DNA from: Tetradesmus obliquus
Taxonomy: Eukaryota; Chlorophyta; Chlorophyceae; Sphaeropleales; Scenedesmaceae
Direction: 5' to 3'
Length of the DNA: 64,000 nucleotides
NCBI GenBank assembly: GCA_030272155.1
Contig: CP126196.1
Location: 4,774,501-4,838,500 of the forward strand
The notes under the pieces are model-generated. The model was given only the letters and a program-made list of their open reading frames with translations. It was not told where the DNA came from and ran no database searches. Shown here in pieces: positions 33,345 through 50,459 of this stretch (positions are counted from its first letter, which is position 1; each line of letters begins with the position of its first letter). A program made the translations under genes and the position numbers.

Positions 33345-34551
33345 CAATCACCCGAAGAGTCTTTGCGACAGCTGGCCGATTCCTTGTGTCAACAACGTTG
33401 TTGGATTCGGTGGTTGCCCAAGCAGCCTGTTGTTGGCTCAAACACAGGCTGTGTTTCCGTCGTGTAACACAACTTGTGACGTGGCTTCACAGGGCGTGCA
33501 GAGGCGGCGCACTAGTACTGCACTCCTTTGCTGGTTTGCAGCAATTGTTGTTGTCAAGCTGCTGCCGGCTGGCCTGAGGTGCTGGCAGCTGCAGCAGCGT
33601 GCAGTGCAGCAACGTGTGATCCACACGCGTCTTGCACCCATCATGGATGATCCACGTGTGTGCTGGTAAGTACACCAGGTTACACTTTTGCACAACGAAA
33701 TGTACTTCCAGATAGGAGTATAGCCCTATCATACACAACAAGTGGAGCACTCTTGCTGCTCATCGTTTTCCACGTGTCAGCAGCTCAAACAGTCCATGCA
33801 TGGTACCATATGGTGCGCTGCGCACCGCTGTTAGCAGTGTGACGTGCTCATCATCAAACGTACCCTGCTGACTCAGAGTTCTCGGAGTTCACATAGCTCA
33901 ACGATGCAGGTCGCTGCCATCAATCAGACAAGCAAGCCCAATTGGGCGATGTAGGCCTGTAGCCTGAAGCATGGCACATGAGTCACACATGGCTGCGATC
34001 ATCTGCCAGCAGCAATTGCAACACAAAATACCAACAGTAGCGCAACATCATGATGATCAATTGCACTGATGATCACCTCACAGTGGAGGATGCACCTAAG
34101 CATGCATTGCTGGCTCGGAACAATCTGGCCAGAGTCAGGCCAACTTGGCCATGGTGCTACCAGTAGCTGCAGCCACCTGAGCAATTGCTGCTGCAGCTGA
34201 TACTTTAGTATACATCGCTGGCAGGCATGTGCCTCAACTGCAGCTCTGCGCCCTCTGCCTCAACAGCAGCTCTGCGCCCTCTGCCTCAACTGCAGCTCTG
34301 CGCCCTCTGCCTCAACTGCAGCTCTGCACCCTCTGCCTCAACTGCAGCTCTGCGCCCTCTGCCTCAACTGCCCAACTTCCCGCTGACTACAAACCTACGG
34401 AGGCAGCCCAACACCATACCTACACACCAAAAAAAGCTCTGGAACTGCATGTTTCACTTGCGCTGTCGCACGAATTACAGCCTCAACTAAGCTAAGCTGC
34501 AGCTATCAAATCACACAAGCCAGCAACCTCGCCCCCTGTGCCAGCTCACCC
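33345..34551. other. Intergenic region between convergent genes
   Basis: No conserved exon seen. Contains the 26-bp minisatellite listed separately. Confidence 0.5.
34231..34370 (+). repeat. 26-bp minisatellite, five full units plus a partial unit
   Basis: The unit gcctcaactgcagctctgcg followed by ccctct repeats five times from 34231 to 34360, with single-base differences in two units, then a partial unit. Confidence 0.95.
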
Positions 34552-34650
34552 CCGTGCAAGCCCTGCCTGCCACTTGCGCCCCAGCCGTGCAGCCGCCGGC
34601 AGCCACAGCGCCGCATTGTTGCCACCAGCAGCAGCGTACCCGCAACAAAC
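34552..34650 (-). repeat. Echo of the CRT-like gene's terminal exon edge
   Basis: About 100 bp matches 34797-34910 (shared blocks gtgcaagccctgcctgcca and agccacagcgccgcattgt), 245 bp downstream of the true gene end on the minus strand. It duplicates the last coding residues and the stop region. Confidence 0.85.
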
Positions 34651-34789
34651 CACGACAACCAAATAGCATACCGATACATCCAAAAGAATGCTCTGCAACT
34701 ATGCTTTCATCGGCAGCTGTTCCATGAAACACCACGTGAAGCAAGCTGCAGCTCAACTCATTGCTCACACAACTCAGCAGCTGCGCAGC

Positions 34790-35304
34790 TCAGCCGCGTG
34801 CAAGCCCTGCCTGCCATTTGCGCCCCAGCCGCATTGCGGCAGGCAGCCACAGCGCCGCATTGTACGTCAGCAACCCCGCCACCAGCAGCAGCGTTCCCGC
34901 AACAAACCCGCCGCCCAGCTGCGCTTGCGGCAGCAGCGGCAGCGGCAGCGTGAAAGCCACCACTGTGATCGGCACTAGGCAGCTCATACTCAACGCTGTT
35001 GCAACAGCGCCGGCTGACCTCACCAGGTACATCGCAGCAACATTGAAGGCCACATTCACGGTAATGTATAACAGCGGCAGCAGCGGCGCGCCGGTACAGT
35101 CAGCGCCGCAGGCCGGGCTGCCGCCGAGTAAGCAGGCTGTGCCTGACTGCAGGTAGGCAGGCAGCTCTGGTAGGGACAAGCCCTTCAGGTGGCATGTGAG
35201 CGGCAGCAGCAGCAGCAGGAAGCCGGCCTGCGCTGTGGAGCAGTAGGAGTTGACCACCAGCACGTCCAGCTGCTGACCGCTGCCCAGCCGCCGGGCAGCG
35301 TCCT

Positions 35305-35368
<64 letters not shown>

Positions 35369-37840
35369 CAGCAGTTATGAATGCTGCACCTCCAACGGCC
35401 AACACAAGGGTATGACACTGGCCAGCGCACAAAGTTGAAAATACAACAAAGACAAGGGTTCCGCACTTTCAGAAGGCGCCCCTTGATGATGGTGGCCAGC
35501 GGCTGCTAAGCAAGTACAGAAACAGACAGAACCAGAAACAGAAACAGACAGAAAGTATAATAAACACCTCATAAGACTTACATCTGTCATTCTGTTGTGT
35601 TTGATGTTTGAACGCTATATGTCAACTGCGGCCGCACCTTGAAGATGCGCTCCTTGATGATGGTGGCCAGTGCAGGGAAGGCAAATGACACCACACACAG
35701 CAGCAGGTGCAGCGGCTGGATCTCCGCCGCCGCTGCTGCTGCTGCCGCGCTGCTGCCGCTGGGCCAGCTTGCCACTGCCACACCAGCCAACACCGCCAGC
35801 ACACCCAGTATCTGTGGCAGGCTGGGCCTGCATATTAAGGAAGCAGGAAAAAAGAACAACAAGATAACGCAACAGAAGAAAATACAGACACCGCAGTGCA
35901 GCAAGCATGCCAGGTTTGCAGCAGCAGGGTGACGCAGGGAGGTGCCACGAAGGTGTGCGCACAGCCATGATGCAATGCTACGGTTGACGTTCTCTGCCGG
36001 CAGGCTCGCAACAACAGCCACATACAGCTGTAGTGTTGCTGCTGCTGCTGCTGCTGCTGCTGCACATTCAGCAGCATGATTGAAAACACGTCGCCACACG
36101 TTGAATGCTGCAGTGCGGGCGGCTAGCATGCTGCTAGCTGGCTGGCACAACCAGTGCATACACCCACAGCGCGCGTCACCACCCCTGCAAGCACGCTGTT
36201 GCTGCTGCCTCTTCTGCTGGGTGACCCCGCTCGACTGCCGCTGCCTCACCGCGTGCCAAACACCAGCTGGGAGAACAGCAGGTTCCACAGCAGCACTGTC
36301 TGCAAGGCATGGCAGCAGCAGTTGCAATAGGCAAGAGGACAGATGTGCAAGGTGCACGGCATTGGAGGGAGGGCTGTGCACATGCAAAGCATGGCAAAGG
36401 CAACACAGGGACGCTGGCTTGCTGCCGGTTGCCTGCATGTACAGTACGCTACTGCAGGTCAACAGAGCACCTGTCCTGCACTGACAACACACTGCACTTT
36501 GGAACTCTCAGACCACCGGTCAGCAACCATACATACATCTGCAGCGAGGTGTTATACGCGAGCCCTAACCATGGAACACAGCCGCAATGCAGCCCCCTGC
36601 GCCGCCCACCTGCATCAGCAGCGGCAGCAGTGCCCCTGGCAGGTGTGCCGCGCCGCTCATCATCAGCAGCTGCGCGGCCGCCTCACACATGCCCGTCAGC
36701 ACAAACAGCGGCTTGGGCGTGGCCAGCATGGCCTGCGTCACCTTGCCCTGCCTGGTGTTGTCAAAACACCGCATGGCAGAACAACACATGATGCGGCACG
36801 GTGTGAGGCCACTGCATATGATTCTCAATGTGCCTGGAATTGTGCTGTACCAAAAGCGCAATGCCAGTAGCAAGCGGCACATCTGCATGCTGCCGCTGCT
36901 GCCGCTGCTGCAGTGCATTGCACATGAACCCTACCTGAAGCGCAACGCAAGCAAGCAGTGAGTAGCACATCTTACTGCTGCCGCCGCCACTGCTGCTGCT
37001 GCTGCTGCTGCTGCTGAAGCTGGTGCATTTCATTGAAACCCGAACGCACCTGAAGCGCAGCGCCAGCAGTGAGAAGTAGATGACCAGGTACCCAATGTTC
37101 TGGGCTTGTGCCAGGAAGAACACATAGTCCCGCAGCGGTACAAGTGCCAGGCGGTACAGCACGCGGTTCAGCGTGCCCAGGCCCAGCACTGCTGCTACGA
37201 GGCCCTGTGGGATGCAATGTAGCAGTGAGATGCAGCAGCAGCAGCACCAGCAGCAGCAGCAGCAGCAGCAGGATGGTGGATGATGGAAAGCGGCCAGAAG
37301 GTTGGCAGGCATCAGCGGAGCTGCATGATGAGAGCTGTGCTGCCCCAGACAGCTGTCCTGCAAGGGCTGCCTGTGCTGCTATTGGCAGGCAAGCGACCAG
37401 CTGAGCTGGCAAGATGCCGTATGATGCGAACTCGCCGCTCCACAAAAACATTTGGCATGCAGAAAGCATGAAATGCGCAACAGGTCAGGTGATGAGTGCA
37501 CATTAGTGGCACTCACTGCAGTTGCCAAGCCCCCAGTTGCCTCCTTAGCCGCATATGCTGCGACGTTTCGACTGCTGTTGGGCGGCTTCTGCTTGCAGGC
37601 ATGCCTTAGCTGAAGCTGCAGGGCTGCTGGTGCTGCTGCTGTTGGTACTGCTGTTGCAACTGCTGCACGAGCTGCTGCTGCAGCAGGTCCCAGCACTCTG
37701 GTTGCATGTGTCCCGTTGCTCTTCCAGAGTGTAGTAATACGTCTAGTAAGCACGGTGTTGTAGCTGCTCCACGTTAGACGCTGATCTGGAAGCGACTGGC
37801 AACGCAGTCCACCAGACGCGAAACAACCCTGGTGCAACAT
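34790..37840 (-). CDS. CRT-like (CLT/chloroquine-resistance-transporter family) membrane carrier
   Basis: Minus-strand exons are 37840-37517, 37204-37050, 36751-36610, 36299-36250, 35827-35638 and 35302-34790, joined without phase conflict into 457 codons. After a Ser/Ala/Arg-rich N-terminus of about 108 residues (a likely plastid transit peptide) the membrane core follows: GTLNRVLYRLALVPLRDYVF, AQAQNIGYLVIYFSLLALRF, MLATPKPLFVLTGMCEAAAQ, TVLLWNLLFSQLVFGTR, ILGVLAVLAGVAVASWPSG, FAFPALATIIKERIFK and NVAFNVAAMYLVRSAGAVAT. These match the DMT-superfamily CRT-like group, which includes Arabidopsis plastid thiol transporters (CLT) and Plasmodium CRT. Thiol or glutathione-precursor export from plastids is inferred from CLT. 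An upstream in-frame ATG at 37894 would add 18 residues. The last exon uses a (CTG)n-CAG acceptor. Confidence 0.85.
35304..35362 (+). repeat. (CAG)n tract = (CTG)n acceptor of the CRT-like gene
   Basis: About 17 CAG units on the plus strand read CTG on the coding strand and end in CAG directly before the last exon (35302). Confidence 0.9.
35465..35510 (-). repeat. Echo of the CRT-like exon 5 donor edge
   Basis: ccttgatgatggtggccag copies the exon 5 end (TIIKERIF region) about 170 bp downstream on the minus strand, with the donor lost. Smaller echoes of the exon 2 end lie near 36845 and 36935. Confidence 0.7.
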
Positions 37841-40800
37841 CCTGATGATAGGCAGAAGCTCACACGCACATACTTTGCTTCCAACGGTGTACAAACAACG
37901 ATCTATGATTCATTGGCTGAGATTGTGCCTTTCCAAAGGGCTTCGAGAGGGTACCGGTGACCGTGCAGGCGTTTTCTCAGCGAAACAAAGCTCAGCGGTC
38001 ATGCACAGGCAGAAGAATGACCAAACGTCTTCGCTTTATTTGTGCCGATAGTCTTTGGTGGTGCTTCACGTAACCACCAAACGTAAGTGACATGTTGGCC
38101 TTTCAAATTCACAGGTGCCACTGCTGGTCAAGTCTTGCCTACACACCACATCTTGCTGTGCAGCTTAATGGCAGCTGGCTCATGTGTTCTTATTCCTCAA
38201 TCCATGTTCATTTGGTTTGACACGAAGTTGCTGATACTGCTTGTGCCCCCCATCTGTTACCGCCAATTGCTGGCATCATGTTCGCTGAACCGTGATCATA
38301 GTCCCTGCCGGGCGGCCCATCAGGCAGCGAGTGCACTCTGGTGTTGCTGAATCAGAAGACACTCCTCAATGCGAGAGTCCAACCCACATAAATCGATTAA
38401 GCCAGTCAACACCGTCCAGGCGGCTTGGTCGTTTACTGGCAGACTCATGCTGGCCTGGAAACCCCTGGGAACGTCCTTTCTTGAAGCACAGAAGGCCGCA
38501 AACAAGCAGCAACTCCTCCAGATGCTCAACAACATGCAAACTCCGACACAGGTCAATCATTCCCTCCACCAACAGAACCACCCTCTCTACACCTTCCTTT
38601 AGGCGTATGCATGAGATGTCTGACCTCGCCCAGCCTTATGAGGCAAGATGACTGAGTGCAGACGCTGCCATCTGCTTGCAGGAAACCCCTGCAGCCTCAA
38701 TTGCAGCAGGACGCAGCTAGCTACATACGCAACTGCAATTGATAGGGCCAAGCACTGCAGCTGAGGAGCGCACAGCCAGGCTATACTGCTGGCAGCTGCC
38801 GTGAACAGGCTTCCGCTGCTGCAGCAGCAGTTGCTATAATGGCCTTGTGCCTTTTGCAAACACATTTTGAACTGAGGCTTGCTCAACCCACCTCACGCAC
38901 AAACCCCCACACTCAAATGCACACAAAGCAAACCCCAGCCTACCTACTAAATACAAAGATGGCATCTCGCCAACTTCCAGCCTACCTACACGTTATTGAT
39001 GTATGGTGTCTCACCAAACCTGAAGATGCACACGCTCTCCTCACTCACACGCTGGACTGCTCTATGTTTCAACAAATTTGTTGTTGAGCGGTAGAGCCTG
39101 CTCACCACCCCGGCACAAACTGCCCAGCCGTACCTGACCTACCAGGCTGCAGCAGCGGCAGTACCTGGGGTCACCCGCAACTCGCACAGTTGCTGGTGTG
39201 GTGTGCATGCAGCTGCCTGGCTTGCTGCCCTGCTGACACACAGCATGCGTATGCAGCAGTCAGCAGCTGTATGGAGGGCACCAGCCAGCAGCTGTCAGCA
39301 GCTGTGTGCACCAGCCAGCTGCAACTGAGGCCAGGATCAGCCCACAGCCCACCTGCAGCCAGCCACAGCCAGCAACAGGCTGGTATGCATTGATAGCTCG
39401 TCTTTGCAGGCCATGCCTTGCGACAATTTCAACCACGACTGACTGCATGACAGAACAACATGAGAAGAGAGCAAGATATTGTATGCAGGAAAGACACAAC
39501 GTGTTGCTGCCGCATTGGGCCAGCAGCAGTCCAAGAGACTCGCCTGCCTTGTGAAGTGCACATCTGGCAGATGCTCTTGCCTGACAGTGCTGGCTGTTAC
39601 TAACAAGTACAGAGCACTAGAACATGCCACAAATGCAGGGCACTCATGATAGTGAACGGGACGCCGCCCCAGCAATGTGCGGGGCAGGCGACAAATCCTG
39701 CAACTGCACACAAGCCTGATCTACGCTACTGCTGGTCTACCCTACTCAAAAACAAGCACAACACAGCGGCCCTGACACTGCAGATAGTCGAAGTATGTTG
39801 GGTGTAGGGCTGCTGTGCGCGCTGTCATGCAACGTCTAGAAACTGCTGCTGCTAGCAGCAAAGTGTGTACACACTTTGCTGCTCTGCTAAGATCTGCTGT
39901 AGGTGATGGTGCCTTATTTGGCGTGCAACGCAAACCTGGGGATGGAAGCATGAGCAAGCACAACAATGCAGAAAATCCAAGTCATGCTGCCTGAAAGAAG
40001 AAGACAACACATTTGACTTGACTGAGTTTGCTCCAACAGTCCACTGCCAGAAGTTGAAGAAATTGTCAGCCAAAAGAACCGCAAATGTAACATGCAGCCT
40101 GATCCTGCTGCTGCTGTTGCTGCATCTCAACTGATGCCTGCAATGCATGATGCTGCAGCACAACACAACTGCAAGTGCAATGTCAAGCTTGCATTAGGCC
40201 AATGTGGTGGCTGCCTGCAGCTGCGGCTGTGTGTACTGATCCTGTCGCGCACCACAACTGGCGGTGCAGACAGCACATGCCTGTGTCAGTCACATGCTGT
40301 GAGGCGGCTGCTCAGTTGCAGTGCAGGCGGCAACTGGGCCGCCCGAGTACAACTGCCAAAAAGCCTCGAGTTGAGTTTCCCATCCCATCCTTCCTTGGTG
40401 CTACCTACCATCTGACTCAGATAGGTAAGCAGCACCAAGAAAAAAAACGCCACACCACTATCATATGACTTGCATGGCAAAGAACCACTAGGCTGTTGGC
40501 ACTAGCCAGTGTAGCTGACAGCAATCCAGCAGTTGCGTGCCCACCCTGCCCAACAGCAACGCAGTCAAGTCTGCCCTTCAGCCGATGCAAGCTGCAGAAG
40601 TCAGAAAGAACAACAAGCAGATGCGCCACAGGGCGCATTGCTGCCAAAGAAACCAAAAGTCAGGCCGCCAGTTGCAAGCTGCCGGCAGCAGCTGACAACA
40701 TTCCAGGCTCAATGGCTGCCTGCCTGCCAGCTGCGCAGCTGCAACCCTTGAGCAGTTAAACAGTTTGCCTTGTTCCTATGGCTCCTCAAAGGTGGCACAC

Positions 40801-41013
40801 ATACCACAGGCTCAGCTGCTGCCAAGGCCAGTTAGCAGCTCAAACCGGCCCCTTGCAAAGACCACAATGCACGCTGAACACACACGTCAAACAAAAACAC
40901 AATTCTCCAATGGCAGGGCTTCAGGCAACCTTCACACAACCTGCTAGACTGCAAATAGCCCCTTGATGCTGCAGTTACCACACACCGCCCGCCTCGCCTG
41001 ACTCCTCACTGCT
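37841..41013. other. Long intergenic region
   Basis: No conserved exon, RNA gene or mobile element recognised. Contains the palindrome listed separately. The short open frames do not resemble known families. Confidence 0.45.
39854..39883. repeat. 30-bp perfect palindrome
   Basis: agcagcaaagtgtgt is followed directly by its exact reverse complement with no spacer. It sits in non-coding sequence and could form a short cruciform. Confidence 0.95.
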
Positions 41014-41990
41014 TCATGCCTCCTTCCTGCACCCAGCCGTTGCTGCTGCCGCTGCCGCTGCCTCACGCTGCTGCAGCTGCTGCTCCCGCTGCCTCAGCCG
41101 CCGCTGCGTGCTGCGCAGCATCTGCCCCCACTCCCACATCTCATCGGCCTGACTGGTCAGCGCAGCGCGCTGCGCCTCCAGCTGCTGCTGCTGGGCAATC
41201 TGGTGCTGCCGCTCCTCCTCAACCTGCTGCTTCTCTCCCTCCAGCAGCGCCCGCTGCGCCTCTAGCTGCTGCTGCACAGCCGCCAGCGCAGCCTGCTGCT
41301 GCTCCAGCCGAATCTGCAGCTGGCTCACATCCACTGCACCATTCGCTGAGGGTACTCCAGCTGCTGCACCATTCACTGATGAGCCGGCAGTCCAGCTAGC
41401 CCCAGACCTGACAAACAGCGGCGCAGCAGCTGAGAAGGCGCCATCCAGCGACGAAGACGGCGTGTGGTTTGGGGTTTTGGCTAGCAGCACGTCATGCCTT
41501 GCCAGGTGGCACTGCAGCTTGGCTGCTGCTGCGCTGACTGTGCACTTCAGGGACTCCTCGTGGCTGCTGCGAGAGCTGCGGCTCTGGCCAGCTATCAACA
41601 GCTGCTGCTGCTGCTGCTGCTGCTGCTGGCCCTGCTGCTGGGAGTACTGCTTGTGTGTGCGCTGCGGGTGGGACGGCACTGGCCTGTGCAGCGGAGGGCA
41701 GGCAGGCGTCGGCGGCTGGCTTGCAGTAGCTGGGGCAATGTGCTCCGGCTGAGCAGCTGCAGGAGCAGCAGCAGTAGCAGCTTGTGCTGGAGCGGGTGCA
41801 ACTGGCTTGTGCAGGCTGGCCTGGGGCTCCTCCTGCTGCTGCTGGACGGAGGGTGCTGCAGCAGGCTCTGTGGCGGCAGGTGCTGATGCCTGCTGCTGTG
41901 CCACTGGCAGTGTGTGTAGTACAGCTGTGTGCGGTGGTAGCAGCAGTTGGTGCTCTGCTAGCGGCTGTGCTTGTGGCTGCTGCACCTGCA

Positions 41991-42037
<47 letters not shown>

Positions 42038-42990
42038 ACCAGCACAGTTGGCTGGGCAGCAGGTGCTGCTGCTGCAGCAGGTGCTGCCGCGTTGTCATGA
42101 GCAACTGGGTTGTGTGTGGCGTTGCTGCTGCTGCTGGCCACTGCGTTGCTGCTGCTGCTGTGTGCTTGGGGGGAGCTCACCCTCTCCTCCCTGCCACCTG
42201 TCAGGGCCTGCTGCTCTGCCTGCTGCTGCATCTGGTAGTGGTACTGCTGTGCCGCTGCTGCCGCCGCCGCAGCTGCTGCTGCCGCTGCTGCAGCATCATA
42301 AATGGCCTGGTGTACTGCCTCCTGAGCTGCTGCTGCAGCAGCCTCAAGCTCTGCCAAAGACAGTACAGCCTGCGTATGCTGCTGCGGCTGCGGTTGCTGT
42401 GGCAGGGGCAGTGGTGATGCCTGCTGCTGGTGTGTGTGCTGCTGCTCAGGGCTGCTGCCTGGGCTGCTGTTGCAGTTGCTGTTGTTGTGTGAGGCGAGAA
42501 TCTTGATGTTGAACTTGGAGATGGCCTCGACGCTGCGCCTGGAGATGGAAGGGCAGGGGGTGCTGCCCCTGCTGCTGCCGCTGTACCTGTGCAGAGGGGA
42601 CTCTTGCAGGACAGCGCGCTGCTCGTTTGACTGCCGCTGGGCCTTCTCTGCTGCTGAGTCATCATTGGCGTCCTCTCCTTCAGCGTGTGCCATCTCCAGC
42701 TGCATGCGCATGCGCAGCTGCTGCTGCTGTTGCTGCTCCTGCAGCTTCTGGTGCATCTCTGCGTTCTCTGCTGCTAGCTGCTGCTTCTCCAGCTGCGCCT
42801 GCTGCAGCGCAGCAGCGAGCTGCTGCCGGTCCAGCTCCAGCTGCTGGTGCATGCCGTCTATCAGCTGCTGCTGCTTCCTGCTGCTTTTGCTGCTGCCTGT
42901 GGAGCGCCACTTAGGGGCAACTTGGGGCAAGCAGCCCACGCGGCACTTCACATAGTTGACTGCTGCAGCTGCTGAGCTGGAGCCCTCCAT
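41014..42990 (-). CDS. Single-exon Gln/Ala-rich coiled-coil protein, function unknown
   Basis: An uninterrupted 658-codon frame starts MEGSSSAAAAVNYVKCRVGC. Residues of about 38-100 form a Gln/Leu/Glu coiled coil (LELDRQQLAAALQQAQLEKQ). The middle is a long Gln/Ala/Pro/His low-complexity region with one poly-Gln run (41996-42035). Residues of about 555-645 form a second coiled coil (LEAQRALLEGEKQQVEEERQ, MWEWGQMLRSTQRRLRQREQ). I do not recognise the family. The coiled-coil ends have low CAG purity and good heptad character, which favours real coding over repeat read-through. It is the only gene here with no intron or junction echo. The opposite strand also has open frames, but of pure low complexity. 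Confidence 0.65.
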
Positions 42991-44228
42991 CGCTGCAAGC
43001 TTCGCGCTTCCACCCGGCCTGAAACGCGTTGGTTTTGAACAGTCGTGGCTTGGCTGCTATGCTAGCACCCGGCTGCTGCGAGGAAGGAAGGCATGATGCA
43101 CAGAACTGCTGTAGGGGTCATAACTTCGTCACCCTGCACAAGCTGCTCCTCAAAGACACTTGAGCGCGATTGTTGTTGTTTACAAAATTCAACCTGCTAG
43201 TCAAGAGTGTCTCGAGTTCCAAGAACGCGCCCGCGACTCGCGCCTTTTGGTGCAAGGCACCAGAACTTCCCGTATATGTTGAATATCAATACACATGGCT
43301 TTTGAAGCTGTTTGACCATGCCCAGACGTCTCAATGGCTTCGTCTTGATGACTGATGTACCGCATGCTGACGTTTCGCGCCTCAACAGCATCTTGAGGTT
43401 GCACACGACGTGTGTGAGTAACCTAATCAATCACACCATACAATTGTGTATACGTCGCTACGCAACTGCTATGCAAGAGCGTGGGTGCCTTCTCATCCTT
43501 GGCCGACCTTCGTGGGCAACGAAGCGAGGACTGCACAGTACACTTGATTACCCGATACCATCCAGCTGAGAATCCGTAGGGCAAATTACTCAGCACAAAT
43601 CGACTTGACTACAGCACGCAACACATGTTTGCCTGGCTTGGGATCCCGCAGGCCCGCACCCCTGGACACATCAGGCTGCAGTCCCTGATCCATGCAAGCC
43701 TACAATATCAAGAATTGCAGTCCACTGCGGCATCACATCAGAAAGAGGCCAAAACTCAAACATATCAGCATGTTCATCAATGCTAGCAGCCAGTCCTCCA
43801 CGTGCCATTCCAGGTCAAAGCACATCAACTGGCAACAAACAGCAGTGCACTACGCCCGACCGCAAGGCATGTCAGTCGCGAGAAAGATGCCAACAGCATT
43901 CCAGACAGCTTCTTCGCAGTAGACTATATTCCATGCCCCATCTCACATGAATAAACGCAGGTTGCTGAAAGACATGAATTTATGAAACCTGTGCTATCCA
44001 AGCTGTTTAGAGGCCCACGAAACACAAGCCCCTTGAAGCCGCAGCCAGGCGCAAGTCCCACACTCATCAGCAGCGATTTCAAAAAGCATGCTGTGTCCGG
44101 CACTTGTGAGCTTCTTCTGCACGACACCTAGCATCATAGCATAGCCATTGAAGCACTGTCATATGCTGCAGCTACACAATACACACGCATGGCTGCTGCA
44201 TAAGCTAGACTGCCCATATTGACAAGCA
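42991..44228. other. Intergenic region
   Basis: Upstream flank of the coiled-coil gene and 3' side of the aminotransferase. Nothing recognisable. Confidence 0.45.
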
Positions 44229-44264
44229 GCAGCACAAGCTGCAGCACAAGCTGCAGCACAAGCT
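44229..44264 (+). repeat. 12-bp tandem repeat, three units
   Basis: gcagcacaagct repeats three times plus a partial unit, in the 3' flank of the aminotransferase gene. Confidence 0.9.
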
Positions 44265-44334
44265 GCAGTATCGCCTCAGCGACATCCCCTCAGCCACTGC
44301 AGCACAACCCCCACTGGCAGCAGCATCGCCTCAG

Positions 44335-44520
44335 CTGCTGCGGCTAAACACGTCCGGCTGCAGGCTAAACACGTCCGGCGCAGCACGCACCAGCCTGTCC
44401 AGCGCCAACTTCAGCGCGGCAAGCATGCTGCCATAGCACAGCCACTTCGCCTCAGCTGCTGCGTGTGCACACGTCCGGCTGCAGCAGCGCCCAGCCTGTC
44501 CAGCGCCTCCTTCAGTGTGG
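44335..44520 (-). repeat. Two echoes of the aminotransferase terminal exon edge
   Basis: Blocks around cgtccggctgcag and accagcctgtccagcgcc (about 44350-44440 and 44465-44520) copy the final coding segment (ALDRLVRALQPDVF) of the true exon at 44570-44650. The copies lie in the 3' flank. Confidence 0.85.
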
Positions 44521-44565
44521 CTGATAACTCATCATACCAATCACAGCAGCAGCAGCAGCAGCAGT

Positions 44566-48744
<4,179 letters not shown>

Positions 48745-49584
48745 GGCTGCTTGGCTGCTGCTGCTGCTGCTTGTGATGTGGCGTTTCTGTATAGCAGTCA
48801 GCAGAAGCGCAGACTGGACTAGCGGTTACAGGCAGCATGCATGCACAGCTGATACGCAACACGAGCTCAGTTAGATGCCATTGGTGCAGTGTGAGCTTCA
48901 AAAACAGAAACAAATGCTTGCTACGTTGACAAAGGCAATGTGTGTGTGTTTGTTGTGCTCATGAGACTGGGTTGCTGCTGCAGTAGCAGAAGCAGTAGAA
49001 CAGGACTGGCAACATGCCACAGCAGTCGCATCATTTGATCACTCACTGCAGGCGTTTACTCCTGCTGCAATCGACGTAATGCAAACACCTGTTTGTCCGC
49101 GCTCTGCCTGTTCAAAAACTTGATGAAGATGGCGGGCGTGTGCGAGCAGCAGTGGTCAGCACGTCGTGAAGGGCAGAAGCCACAGCTTGTTAAAGCCATT
49201 GCACATTTACAAGTGGGGGTCAGCAAGCACATGTCAGTTATAACAAGCCCGAGACTTCATCCCGACTTCATTTCGTGGCAAGCGGCAGAGGCGTGAAGCC
49301 TACTGCTACTTGGAAACGGCTGTAACTTGCACGTTGTCTTCTGGTTCGGCGTAGATCGCTGCATGGCCTCCTGCTGCATCCAGTGTCGTCACCCCTAGTA
49401 ATCCAGGCCCTGACCTCCTTATCATCTGATATCAGCAGGCTCCATCGACGATACCTGTTCACCACCACCCAGAAACAACTAGTGCCTTCGTAGGTTGCAG
49501 CACTAGCGAGGTTCACCGTCTTGTTGACAGAGTCATCAACAGTAGCAGCAGGAGGCAGCAGTAGCACAGCAGCAGGCGTCAGCC
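48745..49584. promoter_or_regulatory. Shared divergent promoter region (aminotransferase / HIG1-like gene)
   Basis: About 840 bp separates two divergent start codons. No coding exon is seen. No individual promoter element could be assigned. Confidence 0.4.
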
Positions 49585-50416
49585 ATGTCCACGGACGAGT
49601 ACTATGCAGAGGACACCTTTGGAGGAGGCATAGCAACCAGCAAAGTTTACACGGGGCCTTTCCTGGCTGCGGGCTTCTCCGCAATCCTTGGCAGCTTTGG
49701 TATGGCATCAATCACAAAGGTGTGCGGTGCCTGTGGGTGCATACCTGGCTGTGCAGCCATGAAGCCACCGCTGTGAGCCTAAAAAGCTGCTGCAGGGCAG
49801 TAATGGCGATATGTTGGCGGTTTGGATGGGTGGTGTACCCAGTCTGGGCTGCTACTCAGCATGCACATACTGAGCGTGCACATGCATCAGACCCGACAGC
49901 TAGCCTCTGCTAGAGGTGCACATGAATTGCAGCCTGCATTGCAGCGGTTGAAGCGGCAGCAAATTGCTGGACATGAGGCACACACCAACCCAATAGCTGA
50001 ACAGCAGCAGCACTGCTGACATGCAGCATCACCTGCAACACTGCGTAGCTGCAAGCACAGCAGCACAGCAGCACAGCAGCACAGCACCTTGGAGCAGCAC
50101 CTGCGTGCTGCCCATTGCACCATTGCTCGTTGCCTGGGCCAACCAGCACACAACTGCTGAAGCAGCTCACAACCCTGGCAATGACCAAAATCTGGCTTGG
50201 CTTTGGGGCAGATGCACATACAACTCCCTTTGCTTTACGGCTTTGCGTGCTCGTTTGCCTGCTTGCCTGCCTGCGCTCTGTTCTGCAGAGGAGTCCCAAC
50301 CTGTCATTCAGATGGCTGCAGCGGCGAGTGGGAGCACAGGTGCGCAGCAGCACGCAGCTGCAACTGCAACCATGTAGCAGCAGCAGCACCAGCAGGAAAC
50401 ACGCATCAGCAAGCAT

Positions 50417-50459
<43 letters not shown>

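Noticed and set aside
41784-42506. Plus-strand 240-residue frame opposite the coiled-coil gene
   Set aside because: Pure low-complexity Ala/Cys/Leu from CTG. The minus strand has heptad-bearing ends and a longer frame.
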